Shown: one piece after another, positions 8,168 to 16,832 of the stretch | Layout of the letters: every line of letters begins with the position of its first letter | How positions within the stretch are numbered: the first letter of the stretch is position 1 | The notes under the pieces: model-generated | Told to the model about the DNA's origin: nothing | What the model saw: only the letters and a program-made list of their open reading frames with translations | The model's database searches: none | Position numbers and translations under genes: made by a program | Assembly (NCBI RefSeq): GCF_022213065.1 | Contig: NZ_JAKLJA010000004.1 | Location: 124,001 to 188,000 of the forward strand | Source of the DNA: Paraburkholderia tagetis | GTDB lineage: Bacteria > Pseudomonadota > Gammaproteobacteria > Burkholderiales > Burkholderiaceae | Length of the DNA stretch: 64,000 nucleotides | Reading direction: 5' to 3'

Positions 8168-9331
8168 ATGAAAAATGCATGGAAAACGCTCGCCTGTGCG
8201 GCGCTGACGTCGGCCTGGCTTGTGGCATGTGGTGGCGGAGGCGGCAGCGATACCAGTACGCCAACCGGTACGCTCAAAGTCTCGATGACCGATGCGCCTG
8301 CTTGCGGTTACAACAATGTCTACGTGACGGTGACGAAAATCCGCGTCAATGCCAGCGCGAACGCGGGCGACAACGACGCGGGCTGGGTTGACATCAACGT
8401 TGCCAATCCGCAGAAGCTCGATCTGCTCTCGCTTTCCAACGGCGTGCTCGCGGATCTCGGGCAGACGGCCCTGCCGGCCGGACAGTACCAGCAAGTCCGT
8501 CTGGTGCTTGCGCAGAATACCGGCAACACGCTGTCCAACTCGATTATCCCGACGGGCGGCAGCGAGCAGCCGCTCGATACGCCAAGCGCCACGCAAAGCG
8601 GCTACAAGATCATCCGGCCGTTCACGGTACAGGCGAATACCCTGGTCGATCTCGTGCTCGACTTCAATGCGTGCAAATCGATCGTTCAGCGCGGCAACGG
8701 TTCCTATGCGCTCAAGCCGGTGGTGAGCGCTACGCCGACCGTGGTGAGCGGTGCGATTGCTGGCTACGTCGCGCCGAACGATGTGGGCGCAACTGTTTAT
8801 GCCGAGCAGAACGGACAGATCGTGAAGGGCACCGTCACGGACAACACGGGGCAGTTCGTGCTCTCGCCGCTCGTGCAAAGCTCGACCCAGGGCAATTACG
8901 ACGTCGTGATCGTCAAGAGCGGGGAGACAACGGGCATCGTGCGTTCGGTGCCGGTGGTCGTCAACACGACGACGGCGCTCTCGACTTCGCAGACGCCGAT
9001 TGCGCTGGCTGCTTCGGCCTCGAATTCGGTGAGTGGCACGGTCACCCCCAGCGCGGCTGCTGCGGTACGGGCGCTTCAGAGCATCGACTCCGCGTCGTAT
9101 GAAATCGCGTCGACCAATGCGAATCTCGACACCGGCAACTACTCGCTGACGTTGCCGACCGCCGCGCCCATGATCGGCACGTATTCGGGTTCGCTTCCGG
9201 TTGCGCTGACTGCAGCGCCGGCCGCGGCGGGGCAGTATGGCATCGAAGCCGATGCGGCGAGCGGCGCGACCCAGTCGTCGACGGTCAACCTCAGCGCAGG
9301 CAGCCAGTCAAACGTCAACTTCTCCTTCTAA
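8168..9331 (+). CDS. DUF4382 domain lipoprotein
   Basis: 387 residues from the ATG at 8168 (upstream in-frame codons lack a signal peptide). A lipoprotein signal ends in WLVACGGGGG (Cys about residue 21). Residues ~30-190 match the DUF4382 pattern: GTLKVSMTDAPACGYNNVYV at the start, a VTKIRV strand, and QKLDLLSLSNGVLADLG in the middle. The C-terminal half is a Ser/Thr/Ala-rich carboxypeptidase-regulatory-like beta region (AGYVAPNDVGATVYAEQNGQ). DUF4382 proteins are exported and of unknown function. The 226 bp before the gene hold only a small GGTAGTGTC direct duplication near 7992-8009. It could be a surface partner of the export system, but nothing in the sequence proves it. Confidence 0.8.
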   Translation: MKNAWKTLACAALTSAWLVACGGGGGSDTSTPTGTLKVSMTDAPACGYNNVYVTVTKIRVNASANAGDNDAGWVDINVANPQKLDLLSLSNGVLADLGQTALPAGQYQQVRLVLAQNTGNTLSNSIIPTGGSEQPLDTPSATQSGYKIIRPFTVQANTLVDLVLDFNACKSIVQRGNGSYALKPVVSATPTVVSGAIAGYVAPNDVGATVYAEQNGQIVKGTVTDNTGQFVLSPLVQSSTQGNYDVVIVKSGETTGIVRSVPVVVNTTTALSTSQTPIALAASASNSVSGTVTPSAAAAVRALQSIDSASYEIASTNANLDTGNYSLTLPTAAPMIGTYSGSLPVALTAAPAAAGQYGIEADAASGATQSSTVNLSAGSQSNVNFSF

Positions 9332-9386
9332 ACGTTACGATGCCGGCCGGAAGGGCACGTCGCCCCTTCCGGACCGGGAGAAAAAG

Positions 9387-9527
9387 ATGCGAAAAATATT
9401 GCTGATAGCCTCTGTGGTCGCCGGTGTGTTGAGCGGATGCGCGGTATACCTGCCGGACGCGGGTCCGCACGGCGGTCCGGGCAATGGGTTCTGTCCGCCC
9501 GGACAGGCGAAGAAAGGAAACTGCTGA
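9387..9527 (+). CDS. Small lipoprotein ending in a Cys/Pro/Gly/Lys motif
   Basis: 46 residues from an ATG preceded by GGGAG at good spacing. A signal sequence (RKILLIASVVAGVLSGC) ends in a lipobox, leaving a mature peptide of only ~29 residues with the C-terminal motif FCPPGQAKKGNC. Short lipoproteins with this CPPGQAKKG-type tail recur in Burkholderiales as hypothetical proteins, by recollection; their role is unknown to me. The two Cys residues of the tail could form a disulphide. The gene follows the DUF4382 lipoprotein by 55 bp and may be co-transcribed. Confidence 0.65.
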   Translation: MRKILLIASVVAGVLSGCAVYLPDAGPHGGPGNGFCPPGQAKKGNC

Positions 9528-9593
9528 AGCAGAAGTCGATTAAACGTGCGTCGCGTATCCGCCTCGATACCCCACGAACACGCCAACTAGCAC

Positions 9594-9861
9594 GCACCGA
9601 CACCGGCGTTCCTCCCACGCGCCCCTCTGCCATCAACGGATCGAGCGAGCGGTTCCCGCACGCCTCGGCCCGTACCACGCGAAAACCCCGCTCGCGACAC
9701 CAGTCGAAGTCTTCGGCGGCGTAGCCCGTGCCGCGCAAACCAATCTGCACCACACGCTGGCAGTCGAGCGCCCCCTCTTCGACCGTGCAGCGAAACGGCG
9801 TGCCGTGTGCAATCTTTTCGCCCATCATCGTGTCGTTGACATCCGCGTGCGCGTCAACCGG
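9594..9861 (-). pseudogene. Agmatinase (ureohydrolase) internal fragment
   Basis: On the minus strand, about 88 codons read as the middle of an agmatinase-type ureohydrolase. They contain the metal-binding DAHADVND motif, then GEKIAHGTPF, then RVVQIGLRGTGYAAEDFDW. Homology stops near 9594, just where the family would continue into its second DxDxxD metal motif. Nothing upstream encodes the N-terminus. A full enzyme has roughly 310-320 residues, so this is a relic that lost both ends. It is the main content of the 470-bp gap before the nitrilase operon. Confidence 0.75.
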
Positions 9862-9940
9862 AAAGCATGACGATGATGTGCGTGACACGAAATGGGTTTC
9901 GCAAAGATGACTTTTTACCAGGCGTAGACGCGGGAATATT

Positions 9941-9967
9941 ATTGTGATAACAATGTTGTCTTGACAT
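9941..9967 (+). promoter_or_regulatory. Composite palindromic operator O1 upstream of nitrilase (probable MarR site)
   Basis: ATTGTGATAACAAT (9941-9954, arms ATTGT/ACAAT) is followed after one base by TTGTCTTGACAT (9956-9967). The same two palindromes with the same one-base spacing occur at 16833-16859 on the plus strand and 16156-16183 read on the minus strand, each before a gene of the same locus. The second palindrome contains TTGACA, so the site probably overlaps the promoter. The MarR protein encoded at 16310 is the obvious candidate ligand. Confidence 0.7.
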
Positions 9968-9999
9968 TAAAAATTTACGAGCTTTCATCGGAGGAATCA

Positions 10000-10944
10000 G
10001 TGAGCGAGTCCAGATTCGTCGCGGCGGTGGTGCAGGCCGCGCCGCAGTACCTCGATATCGAGGCGTCGACCGGGAAGGCTGTCGAGCTCATTCGCAGCGC
10101 TGCCGAGTCCGGTGCGCAGATGATCGCCTTTCCCGAACTCTGGCTGCCGGGCTATCCGTGGTGGGCCTGGCTCGGGCCGCAGGCGTGGGCCGATTCGCGC
10201 GGGTTCGCCAGCCGCTATCGGCGCGAGGCCTTCGACTATTCGGGTCCGAACGCGCAGCGGCTGAGCGAAGCCGCGCGCCGCTACGACATGGTCGTGGCGA
10301 TGGGCGTGGCCGAGCGCGCGGGCGACACGCTTTACATCGGCCAGTGGCTCATCGATCAGGATGGGCAAACCCTCTGGCGGCGCCGCAAGCTCAAGCCTGG
10401 GCTGGTCGAGCGCGGTCTCTTTGCAGACGGGGACGGCGATAACCTCAATGTGGCCGATACGCCGCTTGGCCGCGTAGGCGGGCTGTGTTGCGGCGAGCAT
10501 CGCCAGCCGCTCTTCAAATATGCGCTCCACCGGCAGCACGAGGACATTCATGTTGCCGCGTGGCCGAGCTTTTCGCTGGATCAGCCGCAGGCTGTGGGTA
10601 TAGGGCCGCAGGTCAATAATGCGCTTAGCCAGGTCTATGCCGTCGAGGGCGGCTGCTATGTGCTCGCACCCTGTGCGCTCGTGACGGACGCAATGATCGA
10701 GCTCGTATGCGACACGCCCGAGCGACGTGCACGTCTGCAAAAAGGCGGTGGTTTCGCGCGCGCGTTCGGGCCACACGGCAACGCGCTGGGGGTGCCGCTC
10801 GGCGAGTGCGAGGAAGGCCTGCTGCTCGTGACGATCGAGCGCGACGAGATACCCGCTGCGAAGATGGGCTATGACGTATGCGGCCATTCTGCGCGTCTCG
10901 ACGTTGTCGATCTCGATGCGCGTTCGCATACGGTCAAGCCATGA
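10000..10944 (+). CDS. Nitrilase (carbon-nitrogen hydrolase)
   Basis: 314 residues from GTG at 10000, which has GGAGG five bases upstream. It belongs to the nitrilase branch of the C-N hydrolase superfamily, converting a nitrile to the carboxylic acid and ammonia. The catalytic triad is visible: Glu46 (FPELWLPG), Lys130 (RRRKLKPG) and Cys164 (GLCCGEHRQP). HVAAWPSFSLDQ, and SQVYAVEGGCYVLAPCAL further on, are family hallmarks. Two deviations are notable. The residue after the catalytic Cys is Gly where nitrilases usually have Trp (CWEH), and the usual Thr of KLxPT is Gly. Both could change substrate range. It overlaps the aconitase X gene by 4 bp, so the acid product may feed that enzyme. O1 lies just upstream. 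Confidence 0.88.
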   Translation: MSESRFVAAVVQAAPQYLDIEASTGKAVELIRSAAESGAQMIAFPELWLPGYPWWAWLGPQAWADSRGFASRYRREAFDYSGPNAQRLSEAARRYDMVVAMGVAERAGDTLYIGQWLIDQDGQTLWRRRKLKPGLVERGLFADGDGDNLNVADTPLGRVGGLCCGEHRQPLFKYALHRQHEDIHVAAWPSFSLDQPQAVGIGPQVNNALSQVYAVEGGCYVLAPCALVTDAMIELVCDTPERRARLQKGGGFARAFGPHGNALGVPLGECEEGLLLVTIERDEIPAAKMGYDVCGHSARLDVVDLDARSHTVKP

Positions 10945-12200
10945 CTGGCACGCTACGCTTGAGCGAAGAGCAGGAAGCGATGCGCGCCGGTGCGTTCGGC
11001 GCGGCCGCGCGCTGGGCGATCGGGCAGCAGATTGGCGTGAGCGCATTCTTTGGCGCGACGCGGCTCGTGCCGGTTGCTTCCGTGCATGCGGGCGCCGAGA
11101 TCGGCATCATGGGCGAAGGCGGGCTGGCGCTGATCGAGCAGATGGCCGAGGCGGGTGCGCGCGTGCGGGTGCCGGCCACCACCGCGGCCTGCAGCGTCGA
11201 CTTCTGCCGTTGGCGCGACTTCTGCTTGCCGTCCGCACACGTCGATATGGAACGTGCGCTGCACGATGGCTTGCGCACGATGGGGTTCGTCGACAGCTCC
11301 ACCTGCATCAACTATCAGACCGTGAGCCCGCCGCGCTTTCGCGAGCATCTCGCATGGGGGGATACGGGCGCTGTCGCATTCGCGAACGGTGTGGCAGGCG
11401 CACGCAGCAATTTCGAGGGCGGCCCCGCTTCGATCGCGGCGGCCTTGTCCGGTTGCACGCCCGAGTACGGGTTTCACATCGAGGCCCGACGTCGGGCGAC
11501 GCACGTGTTCGAAATCGAAGGGACGTTGCGGGGCATCAGCGATTGGGGCGCGCTGGGGGCGCTGATCGGCAGCGAACTGGCCGACTACTGGAAGGTGCCC
11601 GCAATCGTCACACCCGACAGTTCGCCATGCATCGACGAACTCAAGCACCTTGCGGCGTCGCTCGCGAGTTTCGGCTCGACGGCCATGTTCCATGTGATCG
11701 GCGCGACGCCCGAAGCTGCCACGCTCGACGCGGCGTGCCAGGGCGACGTGGCGCGTACCGTGCGGCGCACGTTGACCATGCAGGACATCCGCGCGGTGTA
11801 CGAGCGCTATCCCGAGCCGGGGGAGCGTGTCGATCTCGTGGTGTTCAGCGCGCCGCAGCTTTCCTTGTTCGAAGTGAAGGAGATCGTCGATGCCCTCGGT
11901 GCGCGGCACGTCGCGCGCGGCACGCGGCTCATCATCACGGTCAATCATCAGGTGAGGAGCGAGCTCGAACGGCTCGGCATGGCGCAGGCGTTGCACGACG
12001 CCGGGGCCGAACTGCTCGCGGGAACCTGCTTTTACGTGATGTCGCCCGCCCAGGTGCGCGAGCGCTTTGGCTTTCGCACGCTGGTCACGCCCTCGGCGAA
12101 GCTGGCCAATATCGCCGGCGGCTTTGGCTACCGGCCAACGCTGCTCGATGTCGCGTCGTGCGTCGAGTCGGCCGTTGCCGGAGAGCTTCGCCATGCGTGA
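10941..12200 (+). CDS. Aconitase X, large (catalytic) subunit
   Basis: 419 residues starting at the ATG overlapping the nitrilase stop. It matches the AcnX catalytic domain (formerly DUF521): a Lys/Leu/Ser-rich start ending LSEEQEAM, then VPVASVHAGAEIGIMGEGG, then SDWGALGALIGSELADYWKV, with VASCVESAV near the C-terminus. AcnX proteins are Fe-S dependent hydro-lyases. Known members are bacterial cis-3-hydroxy-L-proline dehydratase and archaeal mevalonate 5-phosphate dehydratase. Cys residues in the CSVDFCRWRDFC segment and elsewhere could hold the cluster. No proline-catabolism partner (pyrroline-carboxylate reductase, epimerase) lies nearby, so the substrate is open. The nitrilase link suggests a hydroxy acid derived from a nitrile. 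Confidence 0.85.
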   Translation: MTGTLRLSEEQEAMRAGAFGAAARWAIGQQIGVSAFFGATRLVPVASVHAGAEIGIMGEGGLALIEQMAEAGARVRVPATTAACSVDFCRWRDFCLPSAHVDMERALHDGLRTMGFVDSSTCINYQTVSPPRFREHLAWGDTGAVAFANGVAGARSNFEGGPASIAAALSGCTPEYGFHIEARRRATHVFEIEGTLRGISDWGALGALIGSELADYWKVPAIVTPDSSPCIDELKHLAASLASFGSTAMFHVIGATPEAATLDAACQGDVARTVRRTLTMQDIRAVYERYPEPGERVDLVVFSAPQLSLFEVKEIVDALGARHVARGTRLIITVNHQVRSELERLGMAQALHDAGAELLAGTCFYVMSPAQVRERFGFRTLVTPSAKLANIAGGFGYRPTLLDVASCVESAVAGELRHA

Positions 12201-12636
12201 ACCTGTGAATGCGTCGCCGGCCGCTTCGCACCGGACGCGGGTGCTGCGCTTCGCGCAGGGTTACGGCGAGGCGATAGAAGGCGAACTGATCGTCTCCGCG
12301 CACGGCTTTAACGCCCGCTACGACATGGACCGGCAAAAAGGGGTTTTTGCGCGTCCCGGCCACGATTTGTATGGCGAATCGATCGCTGGAAAGATCTTCG
12401 TTTTCGCGACGCCCAAGGGCGGCATTGCCACCTCCTGGGCGCTTGCGGATCTGCGCCGGCGCGGCCTCGCGCCGCTCGCGATTCTCTGTCGCCGGGCCAA
12501 CCCCGTCGTCGTGCAGGGTGCCGTGCTCGCCGGCATTCCCATTGCAGATGGCTTCGAAGTCGATCCTGTCGAGTATCTCAAGACTGGCCAACGGGTGCGT
12601 CTCGATCCGGCGCGCGGCGAACTGACCATCTTGTAG
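12193..12636 (+). CDS. Aconitase X, small (swivel) subunit
   Basis: 147 residues; it overlaps the large-subunit gene by 8 bp. It is the DUF126/AcnX swivelling domain: VSAHGFNARYDMDR at the start, GESIAGKIFVFATPKGGIAT in the middle, then CRRANPVVVQGAVLAGIPIA. In two-subunit AcnX enzymes this polypeptide completes the active site of the large subunit. The pairing and gene order are as in split AcnX operons. An upstream in-frame start lies inside the large-subunit gene and is rejected because of the overlap geometry. A strong terminator follows 24 bp after the stop, closing the operon. Confidence 0.87.
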   Translation: MREPVNASPAASHRTRVLRFAQGYGEAIEGELIVSAHGFNARYDMDRQKGVFARPGHDLYGESIAGKIFVFATPKGGIATSWALADLRRRGLAPLAILCRRANPVVVQGAVLAGIPIADGFEVDPVEYLKTGQRVRLDPARGELTIL

Positions 12637-12660
12637 GCGAATCGTCGAAGTGAGAAACGA

Positions 12661-12696
12661 AGAGCGGGCCCGGCATGCCGGGCCCGCTCTTTTTCC
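12661..12696 (+). terminator. Rho-independent terminator after the nitrilase-AcnX operon
   Basis: A 30-bp perfect palindrome (12661-12690, arms AGAGCGGGCCCGGCA) is followed by a run of T. It ends the plus-strand operon; the convergent porin gene lies beyond it. Confidence 0.9.
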
Positions 12697-12713
12697 ATGG
12701 CGTTGCCGCGTGC

Positions 12714-13853
12714 TCAGAACTTGTGCCGCAAGCCAATCGTCGTCAGGAACTGCTTGCCGGTGCTGGAAGGCGTGATGCCGGCGATCTGCGCAATGGGTTT
12801 GCCATTCGCGCCCAGACCGTCGCCGCCTGCTTTCTGCGCAATCAAGGCGAGGTAGATGTCCGTGCGCTTCGAGAGCACATAATCGGCGCCGACATTGACC
12901 TGCTGCCAGTCCGGATGACGTCCCGACGGCGTGACGTCGCCCTTCGAGTAGATATAAGCGCTGCCCACGGAAACGCTCGGCGTGATCCAGTAGAGCAGCC
13001 CGGCCTGGTAATTGTCGAGCGTAAAGTCGCCTCCGGGCGCGAAGGTGTTGGACTTGTCGAGACCGGAAAGCGTGACATGCGACCAGGCGAAGTTCATGGT
13101 TGCCTGGCCGAGTTTGAGCAATGCGCCAACCACGAGATTGCGCTCCGTCTGCGCGTTCTGGAGATTCGCGTAGAGTCCGCGGGCGAAACCCTCATAGGTT
13201 CCCGTCGTGTCGTAGATCGACTGCCAGGGATGATTGGCATGCGAAAAGGCGACGCCCACGGAAAAGCTGGCCGCATTGTAGTTGGCGCCGACGCTCCAGT
13301 TCGCGTTCTGGCCGAATGCGCCTGGCGTATTGCCGAAGGAGTAGAGGCCCACCGCCTGAAGGCCCCAGAGCTTCGGGCTCGTGTATTTGATGGAATTGTT
13401 GCTGTGGGCCGTATTGGAGAGATTGTCCAGATCGAGGAAGGTCGAGCCGAAGCGCGTGGACCAGAGCGCAGCCGTGTAGATCTGCACGGAATCGACGACC
13501 GCGTCGTATTGCCGGCCGAGCGTGAGCGTACCGAACTGCGGATGCGTGACGCCGACATAGGCGAGACGGCCAAACATTTCCGTGCCGGGTCCCAATGCGC
13601 CATTCATCACGTTGAAGCCGTTTTCCAGCCTGAAAACGATGCGCGATCCACCGCCGATGTCCTCGCTGCCGGTGAGCCCCCAACGGCTTCCGGCCGCCGC
13701 GCCGTTGACCGCCTGCACCGCGGAATGGCCGCCCTGATTGTTCGACCAGGCAACGCCCGCGTCGATGAGGCCATACAGCGCGACGCTGCTTTGCGCGGCT
13801 GCCAGAGCCGGCGCTGCCAGTATGGCCGCACCGATCGCGAATTGCTTGATCAT
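12714..13853 (-). CDS. Gram-negative general porin
   Basis: 379 residues. The signal peptide ends in LAAPALAAAQSS. The mature start SSVALYGLIDAGVAW, the conserved SRWGLTGSEDIGGG and the final GLRHKF (C-terminal Phe) are diagnostic of the 16-strand trimeric porins of Burkholderiales. It diffuses small solutes across the outer membrane. It lies between the nitrilase-AcnX operon and the MFS transporter, so it probably admits the substrate of this locus. I see no copy of the ATTGT operator before it, so it may be controlled differently. Confidence 0.92.
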   Translation of the reverse strand: MIKQFAIGAAILAAPALAAAQSSVALYGLIDAGVAWSNNQGGHSAVQAVNGAAAGSRWGLTGSEDIGGGSRIVFRLENGFNVMNGALGPGTEMFGRLAYVGVTHPQFGTLTLGRQYDAVVDSVQIYTAALWSTRFGSTFLDLDNLSNTAHSNNSIKYTSPKLWGLQAVGLYSFGNTPGAFGQNANWSVGANYNAASFSVGVAFSHANHPWQSIYDTTGTYEGFARGLYANLQNAQTERNLVVGALLKLGQATMNFAWSHVTLSGLDKSNTFAPGGDFTLDNYQAGLLYWITPSVSVGSAYIYSKGDVTPSGRHPDWQQVNVGADYVLSKRTDIYLALIAQKAGGDGLGANGKPIAQIAGITPSSTGKQFLTTIGLRHKF

Positions 13854-13971
13854 GTCGTTTCCCGTCCACGTTGGTTAAAAAGGAATGCGAATTAATTTGA
13901 AAGGAATGGTGTAAGGGACGCGAGCAATTGCTCGACAGGACTTGTGCGCGGGTGCGTTCGCGTCCCGTTCG

Positions 13972-15288
13972 CTACGACTGAAGATCCTCCGCGATGCCCC
14001 CCCTCCGGACACACTCGCGTTCGGCCATTACTGCGCGAATCTTGCGTGCGGACGCTTCGGGCGTCGCGCAGAACAGCCCGAGCGCACCGCCGGTGAGGAG
14101 CAGCGCGCCTGCCAGCGCGAAGCCGGTCTCATAGGCATGGGCGAGGCCGCTACTACGCGAGAGTTGCTGGATCATGCCGCCCATCATCAGCGGGGCCAGT
14201 GCGCCCGCGACGGAGGCGATGGCCGTGTCGATCGCAATGAGGCCGGCGCGCTGCGCGGGCGGACACACATCGGAGAGCATTGCCGGCCCGAGCGATACCA
14301 CCGTCGTTACCGCGCCGAACGCCACCGCGAGCGCGACGATTTTTGCGAGCGCGGTAACGCTGGTGAGCCACGGCACGAACATCAGGGCGCCGCCGACGAC
14401 AAAGGCGATAGCCGTAAACAGCCCGCGCGAAGCACGCGAGGAAAAGCCGCGGCGCGAGAGATCCTGCGCAAGCCAGCACAGCACGAGATTGACGGGCACG
14501 TTGACGATCACGAAGCCGGAGAACAACCGCCCTGCCGTAATGGGCGCAAAGCCGAGCCCCTTGTTGAGATACGACGGCAGCCAGGTCAGCACCAGCGCGA
14601 AGCTCCAGTAGAACGCGAAGTGCATGGCGATCGTCGAGAGCACCGTGCGGTTGAGCAGCAGATAGCGATACGGGATGCGTTCGAGGCTTTCCTTGCGGGC
14701 GGCGGGAGCGCTGTGCGCAACGCCTGGGCCGTCGTTGCCGAGACACAGCCAGAGTGCGGCCCACGCGAGCCCGACGAGGCCGAGCAGCAGGAAATTGGTG
14801 CGCCAGCCATGCATCACGGTGATGGGCGGGATGAGCGCGCCAGCCAGCAGGAGGCCCGCCATGGCGCCTTGCGCAAGCACGCCCACAGGCAGCGCGCGCC
14901 GCTCGTTGGGAAACCAGTTGTAGATCGTATGGACGGCAATGGCCCAAGCCGGGCCTTCGCCGGCGCCGAGCAGCACCCGACAGATCACGAGCACGCCGAG
15001 CGAAGATGAAAAGTAGATCGGCAACTGCAGGACCGACCACGCGAGCGCCATCCACAGCAGCAGCTTTTTCGCGGATACCCGGTTTGCGGTCAGCCCGAGC
15101 ACGACGCCCGAGACCGCGAATAACCAGAAGAAACTGCCGCCTAAAAAGCCGAATTGAGTCGGCGTGAGCCCAAGCTCGCTCATCAGCGGCGACGCCACCA
15201 TGCCGAGCACGACTTTGTCCAGAAAATTGATGAGCATGAGCGCCACCAGCAACACGACGATGAGCCACGCTCGCACGAATGTATTCAT
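13972..15288 (-). CDS. MFS transporter (anion:cation symporter type)
   Basis: 438 residues with about 12 hydrophobic helices. Start ATG with an AGGAGAGG ribosome site. Features of the ACS/ExuT-like branch of the major facilitator superfamily are NFLDKVVLGM in helix 1, GGSFFWLFAVSGVVLG in helix 2 and LLGAGEGPAWAIAVHTIYNW in helices 4-5. These carriers import organic anions such as aromatic acids, sugar acids and tartrate. The gene is 30 bp downstream of the alpha/beta hydrolase on the same strand and so probably falls under operator O3. The likely cargo is the substrate or an intermediate of the nitrilase/AcnX pathway. Confidence 0.88.
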   Translation of the reverse strand: MNTFVRAWLIVVLLVALMLINFLDKVVLGMVASPLMSELGLTPTQFGFLGGSFFWLFAVSGVVLGLTANRVSAKKLLLWMALAWSVLQLPIYFSSSLGVLVICRVLLGAGEGPAWAIAVHTIYNWFPNERRALPVGVLAQGAMAGLLLAGALIPPITVMHGWRTNFLLLGLVGLAWAALWLCLGNDGPGVAHSAPAARKESLERIPYRYLLLNRTVLSTIAMHFAFYWSFALVLTWLPSYLNKGLGFAPITAGRLFSGFVIVNVPVNLVLCWLAQDLSRRGFSSRASRGLFTAIAFVVGGALMFVPWLTSVTALAKIVALAVAFGAVTTVVSLGPAMLSDVCPPAQRAGLIAIDTAIASVAGALAPLMMGGMIQQLSRSSGLAHAYETGFALAGALLLTGGALGLFCATPEASARKIRAVMAERECVRRGGIAEDLQS

Positions 15289-15318
15289 GATTGCCTCTCC
15301 TGCGTTCGTCGATACGAT

Positions 15319-16116
15319 TCAGGCGCCACAGCGGGCGGGCGACTGGGCGCGAGTCCGCGGTGCGGCGGTGTTGCGTTGCAGAAAGTCCCGCACGATTGCA
15401 TTGAAGGTGCCGGGCCGCTCCAGATGCGCGGCGTGCGCGCAATCGGGCAGGATGCAAAGGTTGCCGCGCGGCAGCGTGTCGGCGAGCGCGCGTGCAAGCG
15501 CAGGCGGGAAGGTACGCTCGCGTTCTCCGCCAATGACGAGCGTGGGCGTTTGCACGGTGCGCAGCGCTTCGCTGAGATCGTGCGGCTGCGCTGCCGTGAT
15601 GGCCGCCGCGCCGGCTTCCTCGGTCATGCCCGCACCGGCTGCCACACACTCGGCGTAGCCGCCATGGCGCTCGCCGTCCACGAACCAGGTTTTCGCCACG
15701 CGTTCGATGGTGCGCCCGGCGCCTTCGGCCTTCAGCCGCTCGACGGTCTGCGCCGCGCTCTCGAAGCGCGCCGTGTTGTCCATGCGCAGACCGGAACCAT
15801 AGAGCACGGCGGCCTCCACGCGATTCGGAACGCTGACCATTAATTGCTGGGCGACGAACGAGCCAACCGAGTGCCCCAGCACCGCGAAGCGCTCGACTTC
15901 AAGCTCGTCGGCTAGCGCAATAAGGGTTCCGGCGAATTGCGCGATGCTGCGGCAGGGCTGCAAGCCGGCGCTGCGCCCGAAGCCCGGCCAGTCCGGCGCG
16001 ATCACGTCGAACCGTTCAGCAAGCGTTTCAATAAGGGCGCCCCAACCCGCCGAACTGCCGCAGAAGCCGTGCAGAAGGAATACCGGTGTGCCGGTGCCTT
16101 GCCTGAGCCTGTACAT
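15319..16116 (-). CDS. Alpha/beta hydrolase
   Basis: 265 residues from the ATG at 16116 (GGAG nine bases upstream; a TTG three codons earlier is possible). The fold motifs are complete: oxyanion loop HGFCGSSAGW, nucleophile elbow GHSVGS, the acid-bearing strand before GGERERTFPP, and the catalytic His in DCAHAAHLERP. It resembles meta-cleavage-product or ester hydrolases, but the substrate cannot be told from sequence. It is first in a minus-strand operon with the MFS transporter and divergent from the MarR gene. Operator O3 lies 40 bp before the start. Confidence 0.82.
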   Translation of the reverse strand: MYRLRQGTGTPVFLLHGFCGSSAGWGALIETLAERFDVIAPDWPGFGRSAGLQPCRSIAQFAGTLIALADELEVERFAVLGHSVGSFVAQQLMVSVPNRVEAAVLYGSGLRMDNTARFESAAQTVERLKAEGAGRTIERVAKTWFVDGERHGGYAECVAAGAGMTEEAGAAAITAAQPHDLSEALRTVQTPTLVIGGERERTFPPALARALADTLPRGNLCILPDCAHAAHLERPGTFNAIVRDFLQRNTAAPRTRAQSPARCGA

Positions 16117-16155
16117 GATGTGCAATCTCCAGAAAAAAGGATAGAAGCTTTGTTC

Positions 16156-16183
16156 ATTGTCATAACAAGATTGTGTTCACAAT
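16156..16183 (-). promoter_or_regulatory. Composite palindromic operator O3, oriented toward the hydrolase-MFS operon
   Basis: Read on the minus strand it is ATTGTGAACACAAT, one base, then TTGTTATGACAAT. This has the same order and spacing as O1 and O2. TTGTTA with TCTATC 17 bases downstream would make a plausible promoter overlapping the site. It lies in the divergent region between the hydrolase and MarR genes, so it may also govern the MarR gene. Confidence 0.7.
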
Positions 16184-16309
16184 ATTGCGTTGTCAATGGG
16201 GATGTGAACTGATATGTTGCCGGGTGACTGAACAGGGCGCGAACACACACGCCGGCTCCGCGGGCAAGCGGGGCGCGGCTCGCGCTATCCAAACGGAGGC
16301 AATAAAGGC

Positions 16310-16807
16310 ATGGACAAACCCGCAAGCCGGCGAGGCAAACCCGTCGACGTCACGCAAAACCTGTCGTACCGGCTCCTGCTGCTTTCCAATACGCTCGCGC
16401 GTTCCGCGGCGCGCGACCTGGCCGAGGTTACGGACGTCAGCGTGCCGGAATGGCGCATCGTTTCGGTGGTGGGCATCCGCGGGCCGATCTCCCTCAACGA
16501 TCTGGCGCAGACGATCGCGGTCGACAAGGCCTGGGTCAGCCGGACCGTGGTGGCGCTCGAAAAGAAGGGGCTGATTCAACGCGCGCCGCTGCCAACGGAC
16601 GGCCGGCTTTTCTCGCTCAAGCTCACCGAGGCCGGCAAGGCCTTGCACCTCGAGGCATCCGAATGGTCCCAGCGCCGGCAAAAGCGGCTCAAGGCGGTGT
16701 TCACGGCGCAGGAGTACGCGCAGTTCGAGGGCTTCGTCGAACGCCTTCAGGCCGTCGCCGAGACGATGCTCGACCCGTCACCCAAAGGTGACTCCAAAGG
16801 CAACTGA
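16310..16807 (+). CDS. MarR-family transcriptional regulator
   Basis: 165 residues. Winged-helix signature: SVPEWRIVSVVGIRGPISLN leading into LAQTIAVDKAWVSRTVVALE (recognition helix), then the wing KKGLIQRAPLPTDGRLFSLK. N- and C-terminal helices would form the dimer interface. MarR proteins bind palindromic operators and release them on binding phenolic or carboxylate ligands. The gene is divergent from the hydrolase-MFS operon and 99 bp before the sulfatase. The three repeated operators in this locus make it the probable local regulator of the nitrilase, hydrolase and sulfatase units. Confidence 0.88.
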   Translation: MDKPASRRGKPVDVTQNLSYRLLLLSNTLARSAARDLAEVTDVSVPEWRIVSVVGIRGPISLNDLAQTIAVDKAWVSRTVVALEKKGLIQRAPLPTDGRLFSLKLTEAGKALHLEASEWSQRRQKRLKAVFTAQEYAQFEGFVERLQAVAETMLDPSPKGDSKGN

Positions 16808-16832
16808 GGAGGGCCGGGGGCGGGGCGATTAC

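Noticed and set aside
16002..16325. Minus-strand frame across the hydrolase-MarR intergenic region
   Set aside because: It covers operator O3 and the divergent promoters and has no coding character.
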